A stretch of DNA of 35,720 bases from a virus. Below, in pieces: positions 6,661-14,401 of this stretch. The notes beneath the pieces are model-generated. The model searched no databases and was not told where the DNA came from. It was given only the letters and a program-made list of their open reading frames with translations. Location: IMG/VR virus record IMGVR_UViG_3300028666_000070, positions 1-35,720 of that record; one strand, 5' to 3'. The first letter of the stretch is position 1. The number at the start of each line of letters is the position of its first letter. The position numbers and the translations under genes are program-made.

Positions 6661-9530
6661 GGAATATGGTTTAACCACGTCACTGTTCCCGACCCCATTA
6701 GCCCTGTCCACAACGTCACTCCATTTGAGTTGGCTTGAAATATCGCGCCCGGCAGCAATCCATTGGTGACTGCGGCAAGATTCCAAGTATTACTCATCCA
6801 ATATTGAGTGCCGTAATTGTTGACTCCAAACTGCACAAGCCCAGTTGATGCTTCTAACTTAATACCGGCGCCGACACTGTTTGCACTACCGCGAACTATT
6901 AACCCGTAATCAGAAGACGTGGCGTTTCGCATCACCACAACTGCTCTCGGCGTGATGACAAGATTGGTTAGACTGGTTAGAAACTCCATGTCTTGAACCA
7001 GCGGTCCACCATTGTAATTGTTTTTGAATTGCAGCCCGCCCAAGCCGCCGCCGACGCCAACCTCTTGCATCCCGGTCACATAATAGTTATTAGTCGTTCC
7101 AGAGCCATTGTAAGCTCCCAAGATTAGAGTCCCAGACGGGTCAACCCCCCATACAGGTGATGTTAAACTTGCTGCTCCACTAGCCCCCTGTGAACCGATT
7201 TGAGAATCAATAATGCGATTATACTTGTTTGCGAACGCGAGCTTCCCATTCCCGTTTGGTGTGTTGATGTTTAGTGGATCATAGCTGTTGGGATTTCCTG
7301 AAAAACCAAGTCGTTGAAAAGAGGTTTCAAAAAACCCTATTCGTTTTTCCGTCAAGCTCGACAAGTAAGCATACGCATCGTTTGTTAAGTGTGTTCCATC
7401 ACCTTGCCAGCCGAGGTTTACAAGGTTTTGCCAGCTACCGCAATCCGTGTAACTATCGCTCGCAAACTGGTTGTAAGTAGCCGCGAAATTAGCCATCTGG
7501 GTATTCTGCAATACTGTCAGATTGCTTATGTTGGTGTCAGCCGAGGTGGGAGTAGTGAGAATATAACACCAATTTGCCAGTGGTGCCGAGTTTGTCCATC
7601 GAACATAATTTGTGTATAAATCCGATGCGAAAGGCACTCCGTTATTTGTGGGCCCGTCTTTGAGTTCAACAAACCCAAGATCGGGGGCAAGGTCTGCAAA
7701 AAAATTTGTGGCAATAGACAGGTTGCAGCTATTGAATGATTGCAATGCTTGACCACCTTGATTCAACTGAATATCAATAATACCTGACGTTACCGTTGCC
7801 CGAAGCCATGCCTCTAAAAAACGATTGGTTCCAGTCGTGCTGTTCAGTTGCACATTCCAATACCCCGTCCCGACATAGATATTTGTAACACCAAACCCAA
7901 CAACGCTGTTGCTGCCATTGACTGTCCCGATGGTGACTAAATTGGTGTTGTAGTAATTAGTGCAAATCTGAATTGTGAACGTACCAGCAGTTGGTTCTTT
8001 GATGTAGTCAACCTCAACAGTGTCCCCATACGCTCCTCCACCGCCATTATTAAACACGAGGCTGCTATTAGGTGGAGCGTAAAAGAGAGTTCCCACAGGC
8101 GACACAGAGAAGTCATTTGTTAGATAAGACCCATTAGTGTAAGCATATGCCGGCATCGTTAAGCCGTATATTCCTGCCACGCCAAAACGCTTGACAAGAT
8201 CAGAGACAATGAACTGTGATTGCCTATAAGCAACTGAATCACCGTAAGCTAATACGCGTAATTGAAAGTTAGTGCTACCTCTATTGCCAAGTCCATTTCC
8301 TTGCATCCCGGCAACTTTAGTAAAAAAATTTTGGAATGGCACCGCAGTCACTTGGTTTTGCAGTGGTAGCGAAACGGGAGACAAATTCACCGGGTTCAAA
8401 CTGGATACATTCGTAGGCATCTGCGAACTGGCCAGCGTGCCGGTGATGCTGTCGGCGGAGAGGTTGGTCAGGCCGGATCCGTTGCCAGCAAAACCTGCGG
8501 TAGCTGAAAAAATACCATTGTAACCAAACGTCCAAGAATTTCCGTTTCCGTTCGTAACAATCAAATTGTCATCGGCACCGCCGTCCGTCACTCCAAAGGT
8601 GAAGTCGGATTCCCCTCTTTGAAATTGAAGCACCCCGTAGCCGTCAACCGCATCCCAATATGGAATGATGGTGGTTTTTTTAAGAGTTACCGATTTTAAC
8701 ATAACGCCATCCTGACCATTCGTCACAATGGAAGTGGATTCCGGATAAAATCCATTGGGGTCAAAAAAACCACCCGACGAACCATCAAGCCCGTAACCGT
8801 AATTATCAGAAAACGATTTTCCAAAAATGTCACCCTGCCAGCTAATTGACGCTGATAAATTGGTGCCGTCTTTACCCCACCATTCTGCTAAGTGCGGCTT
8901 TCCGTGTGTGGCGCCGCCGCCGCCATAAATGCGGAGTGGCACGGCGCTGAGGTTGGTAAACACGACTGTCGTCGCCAGGTTCGTCACCACGTTCGCCGCC
9001 GCCAGCATTGAACCAAAAGCGTCTGGCGTCACATAATTAGTCGGGATGAAAACCGTTTGAAACCAGACGAACGGAACGGCGTTGGTGGTCGGCGCGGCGT
9101 TGGTGATGGCGGTGTTTCCACCCCAGCGTAAATCCCCCTGTGCGAAGGTGGGATAATTGGTGCCCAGGTTCGGCGGCGGATCAAACCATAAATTATTCTG
9201 GGCATAAATCGTTCCGTTCGTCACTGGCGCGCTAAACGTGAACGTAGTAAAATTAGCGCCCACCGGCTGCACTTGGTAAAGAGACGGCACAACATTGGTG
9301 ATAAGAAAACTTCCAGAACTGTCGGTGGTGAAAGTGCCCGTCCGCCATTGCGTGGCCACGCCGCCCGCCGCCGGCTGCGGAAAATCCTGCGCCACCACGA
9401 TGCACTTCACGCCCGCCAGCGGATTTTGCTGCGCGTCCAGAATCGTCACCACCACATTCCCCGCCAGCGTGACGCTGGACCCAATAATTAAAAAAAGCAG
9501 GGTGTAAAAAAGGGCGCTGGTTTTTTTCAT
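6657..9530 (-). CDS. large secreted SGNH/GDSL-family hydrolase, candidate fibre-like esterase
   Basis: I chose the ATG at 9530, which gives a clean signal peptide (MKKTSALFYTLLFLIIG…LAG) and 957 residues; in-frame ATGs at 9548 and 9572 only add a polar extension. Residues ~20-110 look like a carboxypeptidase-regulatory/Ig-like module (VTILDAQQNPLAGVKCIVVA). Then come beta-helix-like Asn/Thr/Gly-rich repeats. From about residue 425 there is an SGNH hydrolase core, with block I GDS (S432) and block V DGTHL (D711, H714), separated by a long jelly-roll-like insertion. The C-terminus is again beta-rich. Enzymes of this type remove acetyl or other ester groups from glycans. It follows the gp37-like gene, where phages often place receptor-binding proteins, yet a Sec signal on a virion fibre is unusual. 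Confidence 0.75.
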   Translation of the reverse strand: MKKTSALFYTLLFLIIGSSVTLAGNVVVTILDAQQNPLAGVKCIVVAQDFPQPAAGGVATQWRTGTFTTDSSGSFLITNVVPSLYQVQPVGANFTTFTFSAPVTNGTIYAQNNLWFDPPPNLGTNYPTFAQGDLRWGGNTAITNAAPTTNAVPFVWFQTVFIPTNYVTPDAFGSMLAAANVVTNLATTVVFTNLSAVPLRIYGGGGATHGKPHLAEWWGKDGTNLSASISWQGDIFGKSFSDNYGYGLDGSSGGFFDPNGFYPESTSIVTNGQDGVMLKSVTLKKTTIIPYWDAVDGYGVLQFQRGESDFTFGVTDGGADDNLIVTNGNGNSWTFGYNGIFSATAGFAGNGSGLTNLSADSITGTLASSQMPTNVSSLNPVNLSPVSLPLQNQVTAVPFQNFFTKVAGMQGNGLGNRGSTNFQLRVLAYGDSVAYRQSQFIVSDLVKRFGVAGIYGLTMPAYAYTNGSYLTNDFSVSPVGTLFYAPPNSSLVFNNGGGGAYGDTVEVDYIKEPTAGTFTIQICTNYYNTNLVTIGTVNGSNSVVGFGVTNIYVGTGYWNVQLNSTTGTNRFLEAWLRATVTSGIIDIQLNQGGQALQSFNSCNLSIATNFFADLAPDLGFVELKDGPTNNGVPFASDLYTNYVRWTNSAPLANWCYILTTPTSADTNISNLTVLQNTQMANFAATYNQFASDSYTDCGSWQNLVNLGWQGDGTHLTNDAYAYLSSLTEKRIGFFETSFQRLGFSGNPNSYDPLNINTPNGNGKLAFANKYNRIIDSQIGSQGASGAASLTSPVWGVDPSGTLILGAYNGSGTTNNYYVTGMQEVGVGGGLGGLQFKNNYNGGPLVQDMEFLTSLTNLVITPRAVVVMRNATSSDYGLIVRGSANSVGAGIKLEASTGLVQFGVNNYGTQYWMSNTWNLAAVTNGLLPGAIFQANSNGVTLWTGLMGSGTVTWLNHIP
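9463..9493. repeat. 32-bp dispersed repeat, copy within SGNH signal-peptide coding region
   Basis: The core palindrome CCAGCGTGACGCTGG followed by ACCCAAT-A-ATTAAAAA matches 27300-27331 at 31 of 32 positions in the same orientation. Here it encodes the end of the hydrolase signal peptide (IIGSSVTLAG, minus strand). The sequence resembles a host-type repetitive element. Confidence 0.7.
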
Positions 9531-9555
9531 AAAATCAATCAGGTGCATCAGCGGG

Positions 9556-10032
9556 TTAGTCAATCTCCTCATCCACTTCGGAGCAGATCACAAACTCCAG
9601 CCGGTAGGCATCCAGGCTCACGCCTTCGATGTTTAACAGACCGTAGCCGTGATAGTAGGGCTTCAGTTCATCTTCGACATCGAAGCGCAGCTTGCGCACC
9701 GCGCAGCGCGCGGTGCGCAGCAGCTCATACATCGGCTTGCCGCCGGCGATGCCTTCCACGAGCGATTTGCCCGCGTAGTTTTCCAGGCTGTAACCGCGCG
9801 AGATGGCCACCCAGAACTTGCGATCCATCCGGCCTTCCACGTCCGACCACTCAGCATTACGCGGCTGTTCATCCACGATCAGCAGGCCGGCACGCGGCGA
9901 GCCGGACGCTTCACCAAGAATCTTCACCAGGTGCGGAATGTCGTGCGCGATATGGACCGAGCCACCGTTGGCCTTGCACCAGTCGCCCAGGCCATCCTTG
10001 ATGCAATTAAGCTGGTCCTCCTCGGTCATCAT
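9556..10032 (-). CDS. Mu gp37-like (DUF1834-type) head-tail / tail terminator protein
   Basis: A 158-residue protein, MMTEEDQLNCIKDGL. It has the size, the alternating alpha/beta pattern and the position (directly after the gp36-like gene, ATGA overlap) of Mu gp37-type proteins, which close the tail end or join it to the head. The mid-protein segment GLLIVDEQPRNAEW and the C-terminal VSLDAYRLEFVICSE are compatible with this. The family call rests mainly on order and length. Confidence 0.55.
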   Translation of the reverse strand: MMTEEDQLNCIKDGLGDWCKANGGSVHIAHDIPHLVKILGEASGSPRAGLLIVDEQPRNAEWSDVEGRMDRKFWVAISRGYSLENYAGKSLVEGIAGGKPMYELLRTARCAVRKLRFDVEDELKPYYHGYGLLNIEGVSLDAYRLEFVICSEVDEEID

Positions 10033-10445
10033 AGGCTGGAGCCCTGCGTCTTGCTGGGCGTGGCGGTGATGGCACCAGGCGCGAAGGCCGGCCGCTCTTG
10101 CGCATCCAGGGATTTCTTACGGTCGGAGATTTCTTTCAGCTCTTCGCGGAAAAGATTCGCGCGGCTGGTGTAGGGGTTTTTTTCATCCACGCCCTGCCGG
10201 CGGCGGTTGAACAGGATCTCGCACGCGAAGATGAGCGCGGCCTCGCCCGCGAGCTTGGGAATGGGCGAGAGCGGCACAACATAGCGACCAGAGAGAAACG
10301 CATCCACGGCATCGCTGGCGCGCTGCAACAGCCGATCCACCACGCCGTCGTCAATCTTGCCGTCGTTGTCATCGTCCAGGGCCTCGATGATCTTGGCGTT
10401 GCCGCCAATCTCGTCTTCCAAAAGTTGTTGGGTGGTGTAGGCCAT
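10029..10445 (-). CDS. Mu gp36-like (DUF1320) head-tail connector protein
   Basis: A 138-residue protein, MAYTTQQLLEDEIGG. It shows the DUF1320 pattern: an Asp-rich N-terminal segment, then RASDAVDAFLSGRYVVPLS (helix, then RY-x-x-P-L), then a helical part with FNRRRQ. Proteins of this family plug the head-tail interface. It overlaps the next gene by ATGA and is preceded by an AATCGTAAATC-type repeat that ends right at its start codon. Confidence 0.75.
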   Translation of the reverse strand: MAYTTQQLLEDEIGGNAKIIEALDDDNDGKIDDGVVDRLLQRASDAVDAFLSGRYVVPLSPIPKLAGEAALIFACEILFNRRRQGVDEKNPYTSRANLFREELKEISDRKKSLDAQERPAFAPGAITATPSKTQGSSL

Positions 10446-10481
10446 GGGATTTACGATTTCGGATTTTCGATTTCCGATTTA
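10446..10481 (-). repeat. AATCGTAAATC-type intergenic repeat, copy 1
   Basis: On the minus strand this is a run of AAATCG(G/T/A)AAAT units. It encodes the last residues of the upstream glycosyltransferase gene (SEIENPKS) and ends at the start codon of the gp36-like gene. Similar runs, in the same orientation relative to transcription, are at 26031, 30562 and 32758. Confidence 0.7.
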
Positions 10482-11764
10482 ACAAACGGATTGCCGGCCT
10501 GGAACGGCAGCGGCCATTCGGCGCGGCCGGCGTGGCGCAGCACAACGTCGGCATCGGCAAAGATTTTTCCGCCCAGCTCCAGCCAGCGCTGGCAGAACAT
10601 CCAATCTTCGGTGAGGAACCTTCCTTCGCGGACGCCCTGCGTCCAGAACGCGAACTCCTCGCGGTGCGGGGCGAAATCCTGTTTGTATTTTTCCACCACG
10701 CCACGCGCGATCAGCGTTTCAAACACCGCGCGCTTAATGCAGAGGAAACCGGTGCCGATGTAGCGCACCGGCGACAGGCCATCCTCCCGCACCGGCGCTT
10801 CGCCGGGAGCGAGGCCGTTCCCGCACCACTCCACCACGGGCTTGAGATTCTTGAGCGGATAGAGGCCGCCGACCACCGGCTCGGCATGCGAACTGACCTG
10901 TGCCACGTCTTCCGCGCTGAAACCGATGTCCGCATCCACAAACAAAATATGGGTGCAATCACTTTCCAGAAAATTGGCGGTGAGAATATTGCGGGCGCGT
11001 TCCACGCTGGGATCACAACTCCAGCCGATCTGGACTTTCACCGTGGTGCGCAAGACGAGCGCGACCAAGGATTGGACAAAGGAGACGTCGTTGTTGGCGA
11101 AGTGGCCGGCCACGGCGAGATAGACAGACCGGGGGGCGGCGCTGGCCGTGGCCTTCGCCGTGAAACTTGTTACGCCATCATCCTTGCCGAATTTCAAAAC
11201 GCCATGCTCGGCGCTGCCTTTGATGCGTTCTAATAATTTGAAACCCGCTTCCACCAGAATGGCGGAAATTATCTGCCGATCCTTGACGCTATGATATTCC
11301 ACCACGACCGCGCGCGTCCGGGAGAGATCCAGATTTTCGAGGATTTCCACCTCGCAGCCTTCGGTGTCAATCTTCACCATCTCATGGCTCGGGATGGTGC
11401 CGGCGGCGTGAACGACGACGGGAATTTTTTCGGACGTCTGGCGTCCGCGCTGGTGGAAGCTGTGCGTGACAAAATTCTCGCCCTTAAAAATCTCTTGGGA
11501 GCCGGCGGCGGCGCGGACGCCCGCCTGGAAAATTGCGATGCCGCCAACCTCGAATTTTTCCTTGAGATTACCGATGAGCGCCCGGCAGTTTTCCGGCACC
11601 GGCTCGTAGGCGGAGATTTTTGCGGCGGGCCATTTGGCGGCGTAGTGGAGACAGAACGCGCCGATGTTTGCGCCAAGGTCGAGGATGCTGGTCGGCGGCG
11701 GGGTGATGTCCAGATCGTATGCCGCCACTTCTTTCGCGAGCCAGTCAGGGATGGGAGTCTTCAT
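10451..11764 (-). CDS. fused FkbM-type methyltransferase and glycosyltransferase
   Basis: The ATG at 11764 (MKTPIPDWLAKEV) gives about 437 residues; longer frames run back through hairpin DNA. The N-terminal half is an FkbM-family SAM methyltransferase: SAM-binding ILDLGANIGAF near residue 28, then YEPVPENC, and KIDTEGCEVEIL. The C-terminal half is a glycosyltransferase with a DxD metal site (LFVDADIGF, D277 and D279), a preceding R-A-R-N-I-L segment, and GTGFLCIKRAVF, typical of the acceptor side. Together they could add a sugar and O-methylate it. The gene sits between capsid genes and the connector genes, behind a terminator. This suggests modification of a virion protein, or of host surface glycan during infection. 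Its C-terminus ends in a host-type repeat tail, hinting at recent insertion of the module. Confidence 0.8.
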   Translation of the reverse strand: MKTPIPDWLAKEVAAYDLDITPPPTSILDLGANIGAFCLHYAAKWPAAKISAYEPVPENCRALIGNLKEKFEVGGIAIFQAGVRAAAGSQEIFKGENFVTHSFHQRGRQTSEKIPVVVHAAGTIPSHEMVKIDTEGCEVEILENLDLSRTRAVVVEYHSVKDRQIISAILVEAGFKLLERIKGSAEHGVLKFGKDDGVTSFTAKATASAAPRSVYLAVAGHFANNDVSFVQSLVALVLRTTVKVQIGWSCDPSVERARNILTANFLESDCTHILFVDADIGFSAEDVAQVSSHAEPVVGGLYPLKNLKPVVEWCGNGLAPGEAPVREDGLSPVRYIGTGFLCIKRAVFETLIARGVVEKYKQDFAPHREEFAFWTQGVREGRFLTEDWMFCQRWLELGGKIFADADVVLRHAGRAEWPLPFQAGNPFVKSEIENPKS

Positions 11765-11799
11765 GTGCATTTGGTTTTGTGCATTGGTTTTTATTAGGA

Positions 11800-11814
11800 G
11801 GCCGAACTTCGGCC
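11800..11814. other. perfect dyad, possible RNA hairpin
   Basis: GGCCGAACTTCGGCC lies directly next to the T-tract of the neighbouring terminator and just upstream of the glycosyltransferase start. It may be part of the same attenuation structure. Confidence 0.4.
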
Positions 11815-11856
11815 AAAAAAGCGGCGGGATGGAAAATGCACTAACCATCCCGCCGC
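11815..11856 (-). terminator. leftward Rho-independent terminator after the capsid genes
   Basis: A perfect 12-bp inverted repeat (GCGGCGGGATGG at 11821-11832, complement at 11845-11856) has a 12-base loop and is followed on the minus strand by TTTTTT (11820-11815). This is a textbook intrinsic terminator. It would separate the strongly expressed capsid genes from the glycosyltransferase and connector genes, or act as a partial attenuator. Confidence 0.75.
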
Positions 11857-11861
11857 ACGGT

Positions 11862-11897
11862 TTAATCCGCTTGCGCGGACGCCACCTAAACGGTGGC
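11862..11897 (-). other. two further tandem hairpins
   Basis: ATCCGCTTGCGCGGAC (11862-11877) and GCCACCTAAACGGTGGC (11881-11897) can each fold into a short stem-loop. They sit just after the stop of the capsid-associated gene and in front of the strong terminator. They could protect the capsid mRNA 3' end. Confidence 0.45.
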
Positions 11898-11903
11898 CGG
11901 GGT

Positions 11904-12308
11904 TTATTCGTTCAGCCAGTCGGCGGTGAGCAGCGCGGCGGTGTTGTCGCCCGCGCCGGTCGGCACAGCCACGAGCAGTCCAGCCGGACCACGGAGGCCG
12001 GGCGGCAGCGGGCAGTCCACATAGCCGGCGGCAGCGCCGTTGGTGGCCACGCCCACGATCTGCACCTGGATGAGCGGGGCGGTGTTGGCGTAAGTCGCGC
12101 CGCCATCCGCGCTGTCCTGGATGGTCGCCGTGATGGTGAGGCTGGAGTTCGAATGGTTCGGCAGCGCCGGCCACGCGATGCGCACGCGGCCCGCCCGCCA
12201 GTTGTCCGAGAAACCCGGCTGATCCACGCCCAGATCCATCGGGTTGATGGAGACGTTGGCGTTGGCGGCGGGCATATAAACTTCGAGATGGAGTGCTTTA
12301 TCTTTCAT
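11904..12308 (-). CDS. capsid-associated (possibly decoration) protein
   Basis: A 134-residue, beta-rich protein, MKDKALHLEVYMPAANANVS. It contains WRAGRVRIAWPALPNHS and TITATIQDSADGGATY. It is encoded two genes after the major capsid protein and is followed by a strong terminator, so it is probably made in quantity. Small beta proteins at this place often decorate the head. I do not recognise the family. Confidence 0.5.
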   Translation of the reverse strand: MKDKALHLEVYMPAANANVSINPMDLGVDQPGFSDNWRAGRVRIAWPALPNHSNSSLTITATIQDSADGGATYANTAPLIQVQIVGVATNGAAAGYVDCPLPPGLRGPAGLLVAVPTGAGDNTAALLTADWLNE

Positions 12309-12355
12309 GGTGTTTGATTTTTAATTTTGCGATGGCGGAGATGAATGGCATCCGG

Positions 12356-12778
12356 TCAATGCCCGATGGCGTGCCAATAGATGGAGTTGGCGTTGTAGGT
12401 GGTGGTCACCGTCACGTTGGTGGTGGTCACCGCCGTTACCGTGGCGGCATTGGTGGTGGAACTGGTGCCCGCAGTCACCACTGGGGCAACCGTATAGATA
12501 TTGGTGCCAAAGGAGATGACGTTGGCCGTGTTGGTGGCCGTGAAGGCGCCCGCCAGAATGCCGGCGGCGACCTGCCGGGCAATCGTGGCGCTGGGCACCA
12601 ACGGGGGGGTGAGCGAATCGCCGGGCTGATAGCCGCCGGTGGCCGTCGTGCTGTTCGTGAAATACTGCTGCGCTTGCGCCGGCGGCAAAGCGAAGCTGGC
12701 CAGCAGCGCGAGCAGCGCCACCACGAGCATGATTTGAACCAGCGAGAAGCCGAATTTTTTGAGAGAGTTTTGTTTCAT
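12356..12778 (-). CDS. prepilin-like membrane protein in the head operon
   Basis: A 140-residue protein. The N-terminus, KKFGFSLVQIMLVVALLALL, looks like a type IV prepilin/pseudopilin signal: basic leader, G-F cleavage site, then a 20-residue hydrophobic helix ending in ALP. The usual Glu at mature position 5 is Gln here. The rest is Thr/Asn/Ala-rich with repeated TNATTVT-like blocks and ends YWHAIGH. It lies directly after the major capsid gene, where no secreted protein is expected. It could be a phage-borne pseudopilin, for example for receptor masking or superinfection exclusion, or a membrane-anchored protein with chance likeness. Confidence 0.55.
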   Translation of the reverse strand: MKQNSLKKFGFSLVQIMLVVALLALLASFALPPAQAQQYFTNSTTATGGYQPGDSLTPPLVPSATIARQVAAGILAGAFTATNTANVISFGTNIYTVAPVVTAGTSSTTNAATVTAVTTTNVTVTTTYNANSIYWHAIGH

Positions 12779-12823
12779 TTTGCGTTTTGGTTTGAGTTTC
12801 AGTTTTAAAATTGAATTTTATTT

Positions 12824-12851
12824 GCCCGCGCCGGTATCACCCGGCGCGGGC
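12824..12851. other. strong hairpin after the major capsid gene
   Basis: An 11-bp perfect stem (GCCCGCGCCGG at 12824-12834, complement at 12841-12851) has a six-base loop and lies a few bases after the capsid stop. On the minus strand it is followed by A-rich DNA, not a T-tract. It is therefore more likely an mRNA-stabilising 3' structure than a complete terminator. Confidence 0.5.
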
Positions 12852-12857
12852 GGTGAA

Positions 12858-13862
12858 TCAGAGGGCGGCGCTCAATTGGATGCCGTCCGTGGGATAAATG
12901 CTGGTCCCGTTCACATCCGTTTGCGGGATGGGAGCGACCGTGCCCTGGTTCGGGCGTTCCGAGCCAGCGCCGAACAAGGTGACCGTGCGCTGCTGTTGCA
13001 GGCCGGCGATGGCGCGCTTGGTGGCGAAGCAGTGCGTGGGGTTGATGCCCTGCGGGAGCAGCGCATGGAGCTTGGAGGAGAGCGCATCCGTCCAGGGATG
13101 GGTCGCGTCAATGTTCTTGATACAGGCCACGCTCCAGGGATTCGCGGCGCTCAGGCCGACAAAGCCGGAGACGTTGCTGACCATGGCGCGATAGCGGGCA
13201 TCGCTCGCGCCGAGATACGCCCACACCCACGGATTGACATCGAGCATCTTGTCGCCGCCGTAGAGGAAATTGATGCCCTGCGGATGCGCCCAGATATACC
13301 AGATGCATTCCACCGCGCCGCTCGTGCCGCCGGCGTCAATGTAGCTGACCATCGGCTTGCCGGTGCGGGAATCGGTCACCGCCGATTTGCCCGCCGCGCC
13401 AAAGTTGCCAGTGTAAATCTTGATGATGTCCAACAAGCCGGGGAAGCCGTTGGCGTTCTGCGCCAAGCCCTGGTAAAACTGCTGGCTAAATTTGATGGCC
13501 TTGTCCTGGAGCGCGCCCGCCACTTCATAGGACTGCAAATCGCCAATGCTGTCACCCTGCTGCGCCGCGCCAATCAGTTCACTTTCGCGGATCTCCAACT
13601 GGCTGTCGAAGAAGAAGGCGTTGAACCGGCGCTTCTCATAAGTGCCCGCGCCCACGGCCACGCCGCCGTTGATGCCAGGGAACGCGCCACCCTTGGCGAT
13701 GCCGATCTGCACCTTCGCCTCGGTGAAGGTGCCGGGGATGGTGCGGCCGGGAATCGTCGCGATTTCCGGCGACCAGTTGACGATCTGCTGGACCAGCCCG
13801 ATTTCTTTATCGGTGCCCCGGCGCCCGGCGAGGTCCATTGCGGTGAGTAATTGTTTGGCCAT
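12858..13862 (-). CDS. major capsid protein (Mu T position)
   Basis: A 334-residue protein, MAKQLLTAMDLAGRRGTDK. The order gpI-like protease/scaffold, then this gene, matches Mu I-T. Features seen in HK97-fold coats include an N-terminal segment with VNWSPEIATIPGR and a central helix (QDKAIKFSQQFYQGLAQ). There is also a P-domain-like stretch with a conserved-looking GINFLYGGDKM. The length fits. A strong hairpin follows the stop. It is the shell subunit of the head. Confidence 0.8.
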   Translation of the reverse strand: MAKQLLTAMDLAGRRGTDKEIGLVQQIVNWSPEIATIPGRTIPGTFTEAKVQIGIAKGGAFPGINGGVAVGAGTYEKRRFNAFFFDSQLEIRESELIGAAQQGDSIGDLQSYEVAGALQDKAIKFSQQFYQGLAQNANGFPGLLDIIKIYTGNFGAAGKSAVTDSRTGKPMVSYIDAGGTSGAVECIWYIWAHPQGINFLYGGDKMLDVNPWVWAYLGASDARYRAMVSNVSGFVGLSAANPWSVACIKNIDATHPWTDALSSKLHALLPQGINPTHCFATKRAIAGLQQQRTVTLFGAGSERPNQGTVAPIPQTDVNGTSIYPTDGIQLSAAL

Positions 13863-13921
13863 ATGTTTTTTTGTTCAGGTTGCGATTGCGGAGATTTTTA
13901 ATTTGGTGATTTTGAAATGGG

Positions 13922-14401
13922 TCAGGCAGTGGCCAGCACCGGCAGCGTCAGGCCGGAAACTTTCGCCTCATCATTGAAGATGGCTGAGAGATCCACGCGG
14001 CCCTTGGCATCCTTGTAAGTCTTGGCCGATTCGGTGGCATGCGGCGCGGTGCGGGCCGAGAGCGGCACGGTGACCGCCGTGTTGGCGAGCAGCAGCTCCA
14101 GCGTGTCCAGCCCGAGCGTCTTGAGTTCGTCGGCGGAATAGTTCGTGCCATCCGCTTTCTTCGGCACCTTGCCCTGGCTGGCGAACAGCGTGACGAGCTG
14201 GCCGCGTTTAATGTCCGTGGCCGTCTTCTCGCCATCGGTCAGCTTCTTCTCCAGCGCCTCAATGCGGGCCGAGAGCGGTTTGAGGTCAACCGTTTCGCCG
14301 GCGGGCAGCGCCAGGCGTTTCGTCAGCGCGGAAGTCACGGCGGCTTCATCGGCGGTTTCCGCCAACCCGAGGGCAGCGGCCAGAACTTTCAATTGAATCA
14401 T
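13922..14401 (-). CDS. possible internally started scaffold protein (Z-like)
   Basis: The in-frame ATG at 14401 (residue 196 of the gpI-like protein) follows a linker, TPAAPQTTEKNHT. It opens MIQLKVLAAALGLAETADE, which looks like a natural N-terminus. Starting here would give a 159-residue scaffold, matching how Mu makes gpZ inside gene I. There is no clear Shine-Dalgarno sequence, only a purine run. Confidence 0.45.
   Translation of the reverse strand: MIQLKVLAAALGLAETADEAAVTSALTKRLALPAGETVDLKPLSARIEALEKKLTDGEKTATDIKRGQLVTLFASQGKVPKKADGTNYSADELKTLGLDTLELLLANTAVTVPLSARTAPHATESAKTYKDAKGRVDLSAIFNDEAKVSGLTLPVLATA

Noticed and set aside
12824-12851. Hairpin after the capsid gene as a complete intrinsic terminator
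   Set aside because: The strand that reads through it continues with A-rich, not T-rich, sequence.
12759-13850. Plus-strand frame of 363 codons opposite the capsid gene
   Set aside because: It is antisense to the well-supported major capsid gene; the composition is that of a high-GC shadow frame.
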